In this document: positions 50,167 through 62,117 of the stretch, piece by piece
Numbering within the stretch: the stretch's first letter is position 1
How the letters are laid out: each line of letters opens with the position of its first letter
Assembly (NCBI GenBank): GCA_029168955.1
Contig: JAPDOI010000293.1
Span: 806,001-870,000 of the forward strand
DNA: 64,000 bases
Direction of reading: 5' to 3'
Source: Aplectana chamaeleonis
Lineage: Eukaryota > Nematoda > Chromadorea > Rhabditida > Cosmocercidae
Translations under genes and position numbers: made by a program
Notes under the pieces: generated by a model
The model's input: the letters and a program-made list of their open reading frames with translations, nothing else
What the model was told of the DNA's origin: nothing
Database searches by the model: none

Positions 50167-53100
50167 TTACTTGTGCTGATCGATCTTTCGGCGCAAGTCG
50201 TCTTCGAGGCTGCCTTCCACGATGTCCTGAAGTGATAAACTGAATTTTCATAATTTCTCGAACGACGGAGGCCTGAAGTATACAAACTCACAATTTGAAC
50301 ACCGTCGCGCATGAAGATAAATGTAGGCATGACCTTGATGTCGAAGCGTGAAACTATATCTTCCTAAAAAGCGGTTTTACGTAAGGTAGGTACCGTAGTT
50401 CCTGTAAATGAACACCCGTGTTTACTATTCCTACACTTCCATCTGAAGGGGGTTCAAATAGAAGGGGTGCTTCTATTTTCAGGCAAGGTTTCCAAAAGTC
50501 GGTATGAGTAAGCAACGTGAAACGGCCAAGCAGAAGTAATCATTTGCTCGCTTAAATTCTCAACTCATGTGAAAGTATTCCAAAAGTAATCATCAAATTC
50601 TTCTTAAGACTCATGTCTTTTGCCGGCCAGATGTACCAAGAATGTTAGTTTTATCGAAAATGTCGATTTCCCGAGCATCGCGAAGAAATTTAAATATTGG
50701 AGGGGAGTGATGGATAACTCAGGCTTGTGTCAGCGAAAAAAAATTGAATGGGGTAATCTCCAAAACTTGCATTCTGTTTCAAAGTAGCACAATCGGTGTC
50801 AGTGCATGTTCACGACTGTGTGTGTACGGTTTCCGTTTCCAATTTAGTCTGGCGCATGGACCAGGCGGCTGGCCGTGCGAGGTTGGCGTCCTCACTGGAG
50901 AATGGGGTTTCGACTCGCGCGGGGTGATCTACCGTCGCAGCCCTGTCCATTAAACAGCCTAAAATTATCACGCGAACTCTACGTAGGTTTGGAAAAGGTG
51001 TGAAATCTCAGGAAGTCTATAGAGCTTGAGGGTTTCTAGAAACTTTTGGTAGCGCGGGAAAAAACGTTGAAGCACACTCTGTTACGGTGGTGGTCAACAT
51101 TGCTTAAGCCCGAGTTCTTGACAATGAAAAGATTAGATTGTGAGTGACAAACTGTTATCTAAGACTTCGACACCTTTTTTGCGTAATGCGAATAACGAAT
51201 ACGAACAAAAAGGAGAAGAATGAAATCATCTTCTCTCTAAAACTGCCCATCACAGAATCTCAATATTGTTAAAGGGGGAGCTTTAATGGAGGTTGAAGAT
51301 TATATTTTTGAACCTCTGCCGAAAGGAAGGGTTTAATTAGGCATCTTTCATAGTCCTCACCGCGAGAGCGGCACGCGCGTGACGCGCGGTGGACTATGGA
51401 ACTTTCCCTGCGCGGGACGAGAGGGAAGCCACCATGAAATCTCCGGCGGCACCGCCATGGCGGTGCGGGTAAAAGTCGATCATTAACTGTGACATGCACA
51501 GAAATTCCTGGCTTGCATCTGCGTATGCGGTAGCGCAGGATAGTCCCAGAATTATTTATGTTGAAGTGAAATCAAATCGAGAAGCAAGTTTCGAATGAAA
51601 CGGTAAAACCGCCGCGGCGGTTTGGGCAGCGCCGCTATGGCGGTGCTGGTGGACTATGAAAGTTCGTACAGCGCGTCCCGCGCGGTAAGATCATTCTTAG
51701 TCCACCGCCTTTCCCGCGCGTGCCGCGCTTGCGGCGATGACTATGAAAGATGCCTTAGAGGGATGTTCAATTACAGGAAATACGTTAGATATGAACGACG
51801 CGAATCCGCTCGCCGGGTCAGCGTTCTCTGCGCGCCGTTTTATACAGAGTTGTAGAGTACATTCTCCGGACGAATTATTCCGTGTACACCTTATATTGCA
51901 CACCAGAACTCTAAGTTGGCCGGGGGCAATATTTTGTGTACAATACAAGCAAATGTAAATTACTCACACTCTCATCGACATCGACTTTCACGAAAATTGC
52001 GGAAGTGATTTCATTCGATAACTTCTGAAAAAAACTGAATATTATGTATGTCGTATGGTCGAGCGAAATTCGCATGGTTTATTGCAGATAGGGCGAATAG
52101 CGGGGAAGAGACGGCGAGAGGGGTTGGCATAGCCGGAAAAAGGAGCGTGAGCACAATCGTGGGAATTTAGCTTCGAGATGGAGAAGAGATGTCCGCGTTT
52201 CTCCGCTGTCACAGATTGTTTAGACTTATTTCTAGCCGTTCCAGCAAACTGCACTCTTCGGAGCTTGCTATAGCGAAGCTCACAAAAAGTATAGCATGCT
52301 TGGCGATGTGTAGGCCCTCCTTCTGTCCACTCTTGTCTATATCTTTGTCACGGTGAGCTAAGATGCTTGGTAACCCATTAGGAGGAAATACACGTTGGCA
52401 ATCAAAAATTTCTGCTGAATTTCCAAATTCATTTGAGCCCAATTTTGATGCTAAACGCCACGAAAGCCGTATGTTTCGAAATAGTTCATTTTGCGTTCTT
52501 TTTGAGATGGATTGTTTAATGAAAAAGCTACACTGTTTACTAAGGCAAGAATGGTACGCTACACTCTACAATGCCAAAAAAATCTACCACTCCCTACACC
52601 AGCTACTTCCACTCACCTTCTAGATTCAACATGCTTCTATTACAGTGATTCCCCACTGAGTTAGCTTCCCGTAGAGCGCCGAAAGGATCCCAGCAAAGCA
52701 GGTCCTGCTTTCTACCTCATCTCTCCCTCCAAACATGGCCCAAACACTACTGTTCTGGACTCGGAATAAGCGGACTACACACACTCGACGCCAGAGGTGA
52801 GCCAGCTATCCTAGTCACATGCGCTGAATGACTTTCGGTTTTACGAGTTAATGGCGTGATCAGCAAGTTCCATTCAATGTTCGGAATCGGTCTGGATTCT
52901 TGATTTAAGAACTTGTACTCTTACCGTTCTCAAACTTTGTATTCGTCCATAATCGAAATCCCTACAGTATCAATTAAATCAAGTCACATGCTATCAAGTT
53001 AAACCGCGGAAGGGCTAGGCACGGCTTCTAAGTCGGTGAAAATTTTTGCAAATCTGATACTCCTTCTAAAGGCAGGGTTTGCGATAAAACTATTGTACTA

Positions 53101-55316
53101 CTTTCAGGAGCGAGTACAGCCTTTCTTCCTACTTTCGAGTCGGGCGAAGTATGGCCCATCTAGTCGGAATCTTCTTATCATTGTTATAATCTGCCATGAT
53201 CGACTGCTCCGCTACTTGCTCCGCTTGGACTCAAATGAGCGAGGAAAGCTATAGATCTGGTCATCAAAAAAAGTAAAAAATAAATGAAAATTCGAAGAAA
53301 ATCCAGCAGGATTAAGTTAGTACGGCTAATCACAAGTGTCCGCCCACCTATAATAAGCGAGACTTTCACAAATACCGATTTTCCCGCCTTTATTCTACTC
53401 TTAGAGTAGTCTGAAAATTTAAAGTGACTATTACCTATATTAACAACAATGTAAAAGACGTTGAAATAGAAATCTTGCCAGCGGGGGGGGGGCGGACATC
53501 CGTAATCAGCCGTCATAATCTGTTCCTGCGTGTTTTTTCTTCGGCTTTTAATCCACTTTCTTTTTTGTATAGGTCAGATCTACCTTCTAATGAGGATAGC
53601 CAACAATAATTTTGATCGCGAGCCCTGCCTTCTAGCCTCAGGAGATACAACCTTCTCTCCACGTTACCTTGAGGGCTACCACCTGTGTCCCATTACCTTA
53701 TTGTGGAGGGACCATATTCATGAAAGATTTGCTCGCAGGTTGGAGGCAACTGTTACAAGAAGCATTTCTGATGCTCCATGCATTCGTCTTGCTCTTGAAT
53801 CGTCTCCTGGAGAGGCGAGATGAAGGCACACAGAATATGTAGAGTCCGAGTAACGTTCACCCTTACCCCCTCCCCATTAAATCGTGCATGAAAAGAGGTT
53901 CAGGACTCGGCACACGCTGAGCTTGCCGCGAATGAGGGACGGCTCTAGAGGCAAGGCGAACTGAACGGCGACAATGGTGTACTGGCGAAACCAGATTTCG
54001 AGGGAGGCTTTTGTAGTCATGAAACACAGGATAGTGCTATTGCAAGGGTAAAAAGCAATGATTCCAGATAGAGAACATGCATTGCGGCGACAAGTAGCAC
54101 AGCATGATCTTGTAATAGAAACTCCTAAGACCGCGAAGCAGAGACGATTCCGTAGTAACAGAGGAGATGACTGGGTATCGTGGTAGAGAAGCAAGGCAAG
54201 AAAAGCAGCAGGGTCAACGGTACCAGAGACTGAAGAGAACAAGCGCCAAGCCAAATATTGATTTGACTCACAAATGGTGGTTCGAATTTCCCGCCGCGCG
54301 GGCGCACCCATGCAGGAGCAACAACATGCCTATCCTAGTCAAATTTGAAAAAAATGCGATTCTCTCATTTTTTCTAGACTCTTATTCGTGAACGGTCTAC
54401 CCGCGAGGTGAGGGTAAACGTTCTAATGAATCTCTCAATTTCCTGTGCTCTATGCCTTCATCTTATTTGTGCGTCAAGGAGTGAGATAAAGGCACAGAGC
54501 ACAAGAAATGCACAGATGTCGAGAAACATATACCCTTACCCCGCAGGTGAATCGTCATGAATACGACCCCTGGAATTGGCTGCCATGTGAAGGATGGAAC
54601 ATCCCATCCAGGGATGAGCGGAATTCCACGTTTCGCGTTCCGAAACCCGCAGTTTCGCGCATCTTTGGCATTCCGCGTTCCGCATTTCGAAAACCGCAGA
54701 AAACGCTGCGGAATGCGAAAACATCGGGTCATTTTGGACGCGATAAAACATCAGATGAAATCTGAATTATTCTGCGTTTCGCGTTCCGAAAACCGCATTT
54801 CCGCGCATTTTTAGGCGTTTCGTGCCCGATTTCCGACTTCTGAGAAAAAAGTTTCTGTAGCGAAACCCGCAAACCGATTTCCGAAATTTCCTATTTTATT
54901 CCGCTCATTCCTGATCCCACCCCTCTCGTTTGTATTTATTTTCTCGTAATAGATTTTTGTTGTTTATTGTGCTTCGCAGCTCAGCAAAAGGATTGTGGGT
55001 ATAGAGAAACTTAAAGGGACACCCATACCAAAATTTCTCAATAATTAGGTGAATGCTTAGAGAGAAAAATGGATTAGAGAAATGAGAGACTGTCAGAAAA
55101 ATCAAATGCAATCTCAGAGCAGGAGACGCCATTAAATTATTGTAAAACGACAATAGTCGTAAGTAGGGAATCTCTATAGAAAAACCCACATTTCGAATGG
55201 AACTGACTCACCATAAATTTTGGCCCCATAATTTTGCACGGCCCACACCATGTCGCATAGAAGTCAATGACGATGAGAGCGCCAGGATTCTCTTTGACGA
55301 TCGCATCGAACTCTTC
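50167..55316 (-). CDS. Thioredoxin, four exons seen, first exon not found
   Basis: Exons in transcript order are 55316-55212, 52024-51968, 50363-50292 and 50226-50167, with phase 0 at every junction. Together they give 97 residues and a stop (TAA, 50169-50167 read on the minus strand). The first exon seen holds the active site in LIVIDFYATWCGPCKIMGP. Then come KLSNEITSAIFVKVDVDES, DIKVMPTFIFMRDGVQI with the conserved cis-Pro of MPTF, and a C-terminal helix EDDLRRKIDQHK. A usual thioredoxin is about 105 residues, so only about 8-10 N-terminal residues are missing; that exon lies upstream of 55317 or was too short to spot. No membrane segment or long N-terminal extension is seen, but a targeting peptide cannot be excluded. 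Introns are 65, 1604 and 3187 nt; the long ones hold a SINE and three MITEs. In cells it reduces protein disulfides and, in animals, restrains ASK1. Confidence 0.9.
50824..50984 (+). mobile_element. tRNA-derived SINE, copy 2
   Basis: It matches the copy at 40114-40274 end to end and lies antisense in the second thioredoxin intron. Box A-like TGGACCAGGCGG and box B-like GGGTTTCGACTCGCG are present. Confidence 0.7.
51340..51754. mobile_element. PIF/Harbinger-like MITE, 415 bp, TTA duplication
   Basis: GGCATCTTTCATAGTCCTCA is mirrored by GGCATCTTTCATAGTCATCG (complement of the right end), with GCGGCACGCGCG continuing both arms. TTA flanks both sides (51337-51339, 51755-51757). Confidence 0.85.
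53070..53630. mobile_element. TTAA MITE, subfamily C (C2)
   Basis: The ends are AGGCAGGGTTTGCGATAAAA and TTTGATCGCGAGCCCTGCCT. The flanks are CTAA and TCTA, so the TTAA sites have decayed. A run of nine or more G lies inside (about 53484-53493). Confidence 0.75.
54609..54913. mobile_element. hAT-type MITE, copy 2 (305 bp)
   Basis: It starts CAGGGATGAGCGGA and ends TCCGCTCATTCCTG. The flanks ATCCCATC (54601-54608) and ATCCCACC (54914-54921) match at 7 of 8 bases. The interior is collinear with 1814-2114. Confidence 0.85.
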
Positions 55317-55790
55317 CTAAAATTGACGTTTCAAGAGAATTAAGCAACAAATCGTGATATCGAGAGAGTTTTATTTCAGGGCTCTCATATTTCCGTGCAC
55401 TTGAATGGCATTTACACAGTGATTCACAATCCCAATTCGGACTAAGCTTGAATATTTTGAAACAATCCTAAGGAATTTTCTAGGTCGATAGACGGAACAA
55501 ATACTTCCCTGGCAAATGAAAAGGCACTAATACATCCCTGTAATTTCTGGGTATGTATGTACCTATGTTCGGTTTGTGTCATTCTTTCAAGTCTGTAAGG
55601 TTTTGTAATGGAAATGCGCCCTAAAAATGAAGAAACTGGGTCACGCGAGATGCCTCATGTGTTATCATTATCGGATATTCTGTGGTCTCGTCGTGACACC
55701 TCTCGAAAAGTTTTTTTTTGTGTGCCGTATCCATTTCTCCCATCTAGGTAAATTATAAGCCGTTGCAAAGCTTTCCGTTGTGCTTGTAGC

Positions 55791-56137
55791 CATGGCGACA
55801 GGAAAAGTGGATCAAGCAAGAAGAAAAGTGTGAAAGCGTAGCTATATCTCGGCCTAATGAGTATTGCAGGTGTCGATCAGGCTCCGAAGAAGATAAATGC
55901 TGTGGCAGCAGTTTCAAGGCTCGTGAACTCGTTGGGAATAGGTTCCTCTACCTCACCAAAAAGGGTAATGAGTCGAAAGTCACACAAAGGAATTTGAAAA
56001 TTCATTGTTGGTCTTGTTTTGAAAGTATGCAAGATGTGGCAAGTTATCGTGTTATTCGTTGGGATCAGAATTATAAGGATTCTTATTTTCTGTCGTCCTC
56101 CGCGATTAATCGATTGTAACCAAAATTCCGAAATAAA
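55791..56137 (+). CDS. Possible small spliced gene (one good exon)
   Basis: Segment 55870-55964, behind ATTGCAG and before gtaatg, is open in one frame: VDQAPKKINAVAAVSRLVNS, then LGIGSSTSPKR. Upstream, TGCTTGTAG|CCATGGCGACAGG at 55791 looks like a nematode trans-splice acceptor and start, and AATAAA sits at 56132-56137. The phases of these parts do not join cleanly, and I recognise no family. Only the middle exon is reasonably supported. Confidence 0.3.
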
Positions 56138-56578
56138 GTTTTCTACGTAAGTAATGAGGAGGATATCTCCAATTCAAACACTGCAGCAAAAAACTGATTT
56201 CGTAACATTGACTTTCGGACTTCAAATTCAATTGAACAAGAATATTGAAAGGATCTTACACATCTGCTCATCAGCTCTATTACGTGAACTTTAGAAAAAA
56301 TAGTTTCTCGGTGAATGATTTAAAAAGTCAAAAAGATGACTTTCGAACCAAAGCGATCTATCCATCTGTAACGTTTTCATGAACATGAAACTACGGGAAC
56401 CTCCCGAGAGCAGTGTTCAGTACCAGTTGCGATGATCACAAGGAGGGGAGTCGTAAAAGGCCCAGAAACACCAAAGGGAGGGGTACGTTGTGCCTATGGG
56501 GGCCGTATAAGGGGCTCGAGAATTTTTTTGTTATGGTAAACGTGATTATTGGTGATCTAATCAACTAAGACTCCGAAT

Positions 56579-57658
56579 AGAAACATCGAGTTATTAGTCT
56601 TCAGAAATGTCTTGGTGCTGAACCACTTTAAAAACTCTGTTTGGTATGTTTCAATCCAACTTTTTGTGAACGCCCCTTACAATTCGCGCCCATTCGCTTA
56701 TAACGGCTAGTTTCAGCGGAGCCACACGCTCATATTGTCTGTTCTGGATGTAGGTTCAACGCCCGAGAATACCTCACACGTTTTCCACAGGGTTGAGGTC
56801 CTGCGAATCGGCCGGCCATTCTAGCAAATCGGCAGGATCGGCCCAAACCAAGCCAGCGTTGTCCTACTGACAAGAAGTGAATGCGGAAACGGACTAAAAA
56901 GAATTGGGAATGATTTTCCGGCACATTCTAATAATCTGTGGAGTTCATAGGCCATGTTGCAAAAAGCTGGTCCAGCTTTAAACCTTACCTGGATCCGCGT
57001 CAATACACTATACTTTCTCCTCCAAAGTTCCTACTCAAGGATAAGTTCGAGGCCTTGTGTGGATACTTCGAAATCCTTTTTTATCGGCCGAAAGTAAGAG
57101 CGATCCGTACGAGCTTGATTGATTCTATTACATTTATGTATTTTTGACTAAGCATTCCAAGCATTGGAGAGATCTACAAAAGGACCCGATTATATCCTTG
57201 AGTAGTAATTTCGGAGGAGAAAGAATAATGCCTTGACTCGGATCCAGGTGGGGTTTCAAGCTGGACAAGCTAATAGCGACATGGCGTATGAACTCACCAG
57301 ATTATAAGAATGTGCCGGAAAATCATTTCCAATTCTTTTTAGTCCGTTTACGCCTTCACTTCTTGTCAGTAGGACAAGGCAGGCTTGTTTTCAAGCCGAT
57401 CCTGGCAATTTTCTAGAACGGCCGGCCGGTTTGCAAGACCTCAACCCTGTGGAAAACGTAAGAGGCATTCTTGGGCGTTGAATCTACATCCAGAACAGAC
57501 AATATGAGCGTGTGGCTCCGCTGAAACTAGCCGTTATAAGCGAATGGGCGCAGATTGTAAGGGGCGTTCACAAAAAGCTGGATTGAAACATACCAAACAG
57601 AGTTTTTAAAGTGGTTCAGCGCCAAGACATTTCTGAAGACTAATAACTCGATGTTTCT
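56579..57658. mobile_element. Large foldback made from a Tc1-like transposon
   Basis: Arms of more than 420 bp (56579-57001 and 57236-57658) are inverted copies, with weaker pairing continuing inward to about 57055 and 57180. Outer ends are AGAAACATCGAGTTATTAGT and its complement. Each arm, read toward its own outer end, carries a decayed Tc1 transposase C-terminus: the left arm on the minus strand reads VWADPADLLEWPADSQDLNP then VENV and a stop; the right arm reads LQDLNPVENVRGILGR. DLNPxEN is the third catalytic box of Tc1 transposases. Confidence 0.85.
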
Positions 57659-57724
57659 AGTGGTTCTTACCATGAACGAACTGATAAAGATGGCGTAGAA
57701 TAGAAATTTCTGCGAGAACGTCAG

Positions 57725-57928
57725 CTATGTCGTATAATTTTGCAACGGCCATTTTTGACAATTTCCGTTGCCAGTTTCCTGCTAGTGGCTCTAATTTCAT
57801 GAAGATTCGTACCCAGGGGTTTACGAGGGTGCTGCATCGATTGGCGTTTACCGTTTGGCCCCCTAATTGACGCGAAGTTTGGAACCGCGGAAATTGGGGT
57901 ATGTCGTATAATTTTGCAACGCACTGTA
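57725..57928. repeat. Tc1-like terminal sequence, tandem pair
   Basis: TATGTCGTATAATTTTGCAA occurs at 57727 and again at 57899, the second ending CGCACTGTA, like a Tc1-type end next to TA. A third copy, CGTATAATTTTGCAACGCAC, is at 60887-60912 in another fragment. They may be remains of the element that produced the foldback. Confidence 0.5.
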
Positions 57929-59358
57929 TTAGTGACAGCCGTTACGGTCACTCTGCCTCCACCGTCAGCGACTGGCCGGCTGCAGTGGTCACTCGGGAGT
58001 CAGATCAATAACAAACGCTGAAGATGCAAACCTCCAGCGTCAGTTTACGGTCACTTGGCGCTAGGACGTCTGCTATGGACGCTTGCTTAGTGTAAGAAGC
58101 CGTATTGAGCGTGAGCTTGTGGAATGCTAAAAACATGAAAGTGTTCAGAAAATTTCTCTTTCAAGGGGCCAGTTCTGCCTAAAATATTATAAAGTACACA
58201 TATTCACGCTAGTTTTCAACTTCAGACTCGATCTTCGTGCAGGAGTAGTTTTATTTTAAACCCTCTATCAAAAAATCAACTCACCTTGGGCCTACACGAA
58301 ATTTCAATTGTTCGCGAAATTTGTGACCGGTTTCATATATTGAAATTTTTCCCGGATAAACCCAAAATGAGTTGGTATTTCGATAAGAGGGTTTCAAAAG
58401 ACTGCTCCAGCTCGAAGGTGGGGGTCTGAAGTTGAAAACTAGCGGAAATATTTGGTTGCGAATGGATTGTGGGAGGCAACGATTTTCTTCACAACTAATC
58501 CGCTTCTGAGCCTGAATGAATGAATTATGGCGCGACATGTGGAGGTAAGGGGGGGGGGGCGCAGTAATACAGAGGTCCGGCAAGGGGGGGGGGTAGTATT
58601 TTCTCGGACACTATCGCAACGCCGTGCTAAACTCTGCCCGGGAGTGTCCATAGTCCGCCTGCCGCTTAAATCGGCTGGTTATAAAAACCTTCTCAGGAGG
58701 CTCACGTAGCTTCATGAATACAGCCACTGACTAGATGAAGCTCATACATACATACACACGCTCCTATACATGGTCGAGATAACGTAATTGAGAAATCACG
58801 TCTCTGAGTAACTTTGACGCTCAAGCCTACTAAATCTCACTCGTACGAGTAACAGGGTAAAAATTTAATTTTGAGGAAGCATGGGGCTTTCTGGAGTGCA
58901 TTCCTCGAAGGTTCCCATAGGAGGAAAATGGATCCGATAAGATGGTAGGCTTAAAGATATGTTTATTTGACTCGGTCTCATGAACCATCATTGATTAGAA
59001 TCACTATCAAATACGATACCCTCCCGTGGAAATCTTCTTGGAACGCACCCCTGGAGAACTTACACTATCAAACGCTAAGAAAGAAACTTGTGGTTGTTTG
59101 ACTGAGGAGTCCCACGTTTCCGTCTGAGTTCTTTTTGGTCCACTTCTATTCAGGCAGCAATAGACCACCTTCATTCATCCGCTTTAGGAATCGGAGAAAT
59201 CTATCGCTAAGTGGGCATGCCTTGTTGTGAGCAATCAGGACGTTTCTCCCGGGACATTTTTTTTGATATTGCAAGTACAGCGCGTTTCGAAAGGATAGAG
59301 CCGTCACTGGGAATAAGGATTTTGCCTCTCCTCCAAACGTTCGTGGCACGACACCTAA
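57929..59358. other. Intergenic stretch with G runs
   Basis: Runs of ten or more G occur at about 58549-58559 and 58584-58594. ORFs on both strands there are shadows of one another. Nothing else was recognised. Confidence 0.4.
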
Positions 59359-59642
59359 GGTGCGTCCGAATGGGAATGGCGGCCCAAGCGGCCGGCGTGC
59401 TTTGCAGGCGGCCGTCGCGTTCGCCGCTCTCGGGCGAGCATGCGAAAAGTCCCTACCGCCATCGACAATCAACGGGGCCGGCACCGGCTAGCAGCAAGCA
59501 CTGCGCCGATCAATCAGCTCTGCAGACGGTGGGATAAGGAACGGCCGTCGTTGAACTCCAACACTCGTCCGAGGGCGGCACATGTGACGGCCGCCTGCCA
59601 AGCACGCCGGCCGCGTGGGCCGCCATTCTCATTCGGGCATAC
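59359..59642. mobile_element. GC-rich inverted-repeat MITE
   Basis: The left arm, GAATGGGAATGGCGGCCCA then GCGGCCGGCGTGCTTTGCA, has its near complement at the right (TGCCAAGCACGCCGGCCGC, then GGGCCGCCATTCTCATTC). Arms are about 75-80 bp. The target duplication is unclear. Confidence 0.65.
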
Positions 59643-60183
59643 TAGACGTTCAAGTGCGGCGCCAACCAAACCATGTGGCTTTATATAGGAATTTCATTGA
59701 GATAAGGGTTTACAACGGCATTGGCAGTTTCCCGTCTTTCCGGAATGATGTAGCCGCCACCGGCTAATACTAGCCTCGATCAAAATAAATAACTCTTTCA
59801 ATCCGGTTCCCCGTTTCCGTGCATGTGTTGGATCATTATCTCTGACGAATACCATGCCTCGTGAAAGTGTGCTGTCAGTCGGAGGTGGAACTTGGGAAGT
59901 GTTGTACAGAATGGGTCTACTACACAAACAAATGAAAATCACAAAATTTATATCTGAGGGTGTACTGTCCCTTTAAACTTGCCGGACGAGGAAACGTGGC
60001 AGACCACTACGTGAGAGAGATAGCCCTCATTGGAGAAGTCAATACCCAGGAAAAGCTCACGTTGCTGTTTAAAACCACTATCTCATTCGATCATCTGAAA
60101 AAGGAGTTGTCGCTCTCTACTTTGAAACTGAAGCTCTTGAGAGCGCTCAACAGCAGTCCCAACACTCTTGGAGAGTCGTTTAA
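59643..60183. other. Intergenic stretch with a subfamily E right end
   Basis: CTGAGGGTGTACTGTCCC before TTAA (59973-59976) is an E-type right terminus. Its left partner was not located. Confidence 0.4.
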
Positions 60184-60652
60184 AGGCAGCGTACACGCTC
60201 AAAAATGGTATCAATTTTATGGATTGAATCGAAGGTCTGAAGCTGTTAATATTCAGAGATAACGAAAAAACCGGAAAAAAATCGACTGAAAGGAAGATAT
60301 AACGGTTCGTTCTATATTGGCCCAGATGTAGACGAGTTGTACCGCATTGGTTTGACAAGTTTGTTGGGATAACGACGCTAATGTACTCGTATGGCCCTTT
60401 ATGGAACGCTTACGACGTTAGAAGCGTAAAAAATGAGCCAAAATGACCGTAATCGAGCATTGAACATTTGTATTGAGGGGCGTAGCCCGTATCGATGGGC
60501 GGAGAAAGGATGATTTTGTGACTCAATACGGCTCAAATACGGTCATTTTAACGCGTTTTCAACTCTTTCAACTTCGTGAGGGCTCTTAAAGGGCCCGTGA
60601 GACCCCATTAATGTAGTTATCTCAACAACCTTTGCGAGCGTGTATGCTGCCT
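60184..60652. mobile_element. TTAA MITE, subfamily G (G2)
   Basis: TTAA 60180-60183 precedes AGGCAGCGTACACGCTCAAA. The right end is GCGAGCGTGTATGCTGCCT at 60652, followed by TGAC. Confidence 0.65.
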
Positions 60653-61703
60653 TGACAGAAATGCGGCGCGGTTTTCCACACTTCCAGGTGACCTGTGGTG
60701 TTCTTTATACAATTTGAGGATTCGTGGTTCAGTTTGAAATAGTAACTAAATCTGGGAAACCTATGAGACTTGCTCCCACAAAGTTCCTATTCAGGAATAA
60801 GTACATCGAGGGTGCTGCGCTGAATAACAGTCATAATTTATTCGCTAGTTTCAGGCAAAGTTCAGAGCCATGAAAGTTGAGGCGTTTCGTATAATTTTGC
60901 AACGCACTGTGGAATACTGCTATTTTTTCTGAGGAATGGAGGCGCCTTGAGGAATCACTGAATTTCTTCTGCCACATTAATAGATCCAAATACATGCATT
61001 AAATAGGAAATAAACAGATTCCTAGTGTTATGCTCTATGAAAGGCAATCGGAATGTAATTACAATTTACCAGTGATCTTATTGTAGCTTTCTTTCCTTCT
61101 CTCTCATTTGGTTGACGTCTAAGAAGTTGATCCAAAATTGGAAACAGACGTTTCCAGAACAAGTTTCACGTAGACACGAATGTACACTCTAGAGCTACCT
61201 ACGTTTAGTCTGAGCAAAGTTACAGGCGGTTTTAAAAGCACAGCAATGCGCAGAAAACTAAATATTGCTTTTTCTTGTTTGTGTATAGCATGTGTTATGT
61301 GTTTCTGTATGTTTCTGTACAATTGTCTCTCTAGTCAACGGAAATGCCATGAGGACCCCGGAAAACCCATCATTTCTAGGGGAAAACCACTATGAGCAAA
61401 CTGTGAAAGTGAATTCCAAATTTGCGCCAAAATCGTTTCTGAAGTTTTCCGGTATTTAGAGATCTGGTTACTGTCCTTCTTGAAGTTTTTCTGCTTGCGG
61501 AGTTTGTGGCATAATTGTTTTCCATGTCGTTTGACGGTTATATCCAGATTCTGTGAAAGAGTGTTAGATGAGAGACCCAGAAGTGCTAGATGATCGACCC
61601 CACAGCAGGTTTCAGCTCACCCTATCTTTTACCGGCGCATTTTCAGAGCCTCGGGTTTCGTGGGTCAAGCCAGGTAGTCAAAACTGTTTTATGGCATTCA
61701 GCG
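60653..61703. other. Intergenic stretch with a Tc1 fragment
   Basis: Segment 60770-60912 resembles part of the 57.0-kb foldback spacer (AAAGTTCCTATTCAGGAATA against AAAGTTCCTACTCAAGGATA) and ends with the Tc1-like terminus. Apart from the ORF at 61246, nothing else was recognised. Confidence 0.45.
61246..61395 (+). CDS. Short ORF with N-terminal hydrophobic anchor (hypothetical)
   Basis: The ATG at 61246 is preceded by AAGCACAG|CA, a plausible trans-splice acceptor. The 49-residue product starts MRRKLNIAFSCLCIACVMCF, a positively charged start followed by about 22 hydrophobic, Cys-rich residues, then a polar tail (QRKCHEDPGKP). This could be a type II membrane anchor or signal peptide. It could also be chance; no homology is recognised. 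Confidence 0.3.
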   Translation: MRRKLNIAFSCLCIACVMCFCMFLYNCLSSQRKCHEDPGKPIISRGKPL

Positions 61704-61785
61704 AGGCATCGTGCTCGCTGAAAATCCTGTTCGGGTTCCGGTACTTTACAGAACCCGAACAGGATTTTCAGCGAGCACGGTGCCT
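61704..61785. repeat. 82-bp near-perfect palindrome with TTAA-family termini
   Basis: Two 35-nt arms, starting AGGCATCGTGCTCGCTGAAA, pair with a single mismatch around a 12-nt loop (CGGTACTTTACA). TTAA follows at 61786-61789; the left flank is GCG. The termini resemble subfamily F (62118-62684), as if the element had been reduced to its two ends. Confidence 0.85.
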
Positions 61786-61789
61786 TTAA

Positions 61790-62117
61790 GGCTTCGCTCA
61801 AGGTGAGAGTGCCTAATCATTAGAAGTTGCAGAGGTCCTGACTCAGAACTTCTTTTGGGAGGTTGTTGAGGTTGCTGAACATGAATTCTTTCAAACCTTC
61901 TCTGTTCCGAAAGATTTTTCTGCAGCTCAACGTTTTGGAAGCCACCTGAACACAAAACAAACAAGTTTAGGCTTCTAGACTCTTCGAGTCTGTGACTCAA
62001 CAACTCCTGCACTTAAAAATTAGTCTCGTAAGCAAATTGGAGTCAATTCTGTCCAGGATCCACAAACATCATTTTCGCAAAGAAACCTAATTGACTAAAA
62101 ACAAGAACGTATGTTAA
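61790..62117. other. Intergenic stretch, nothing certain
   Basis: On the minus strand a splice-like TTGTGTTCAG at about 61947 is followed by an open frame of about 42 codons to a TAA near 61820. No family is recognised, so it is not called. Confidence 0.3.
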
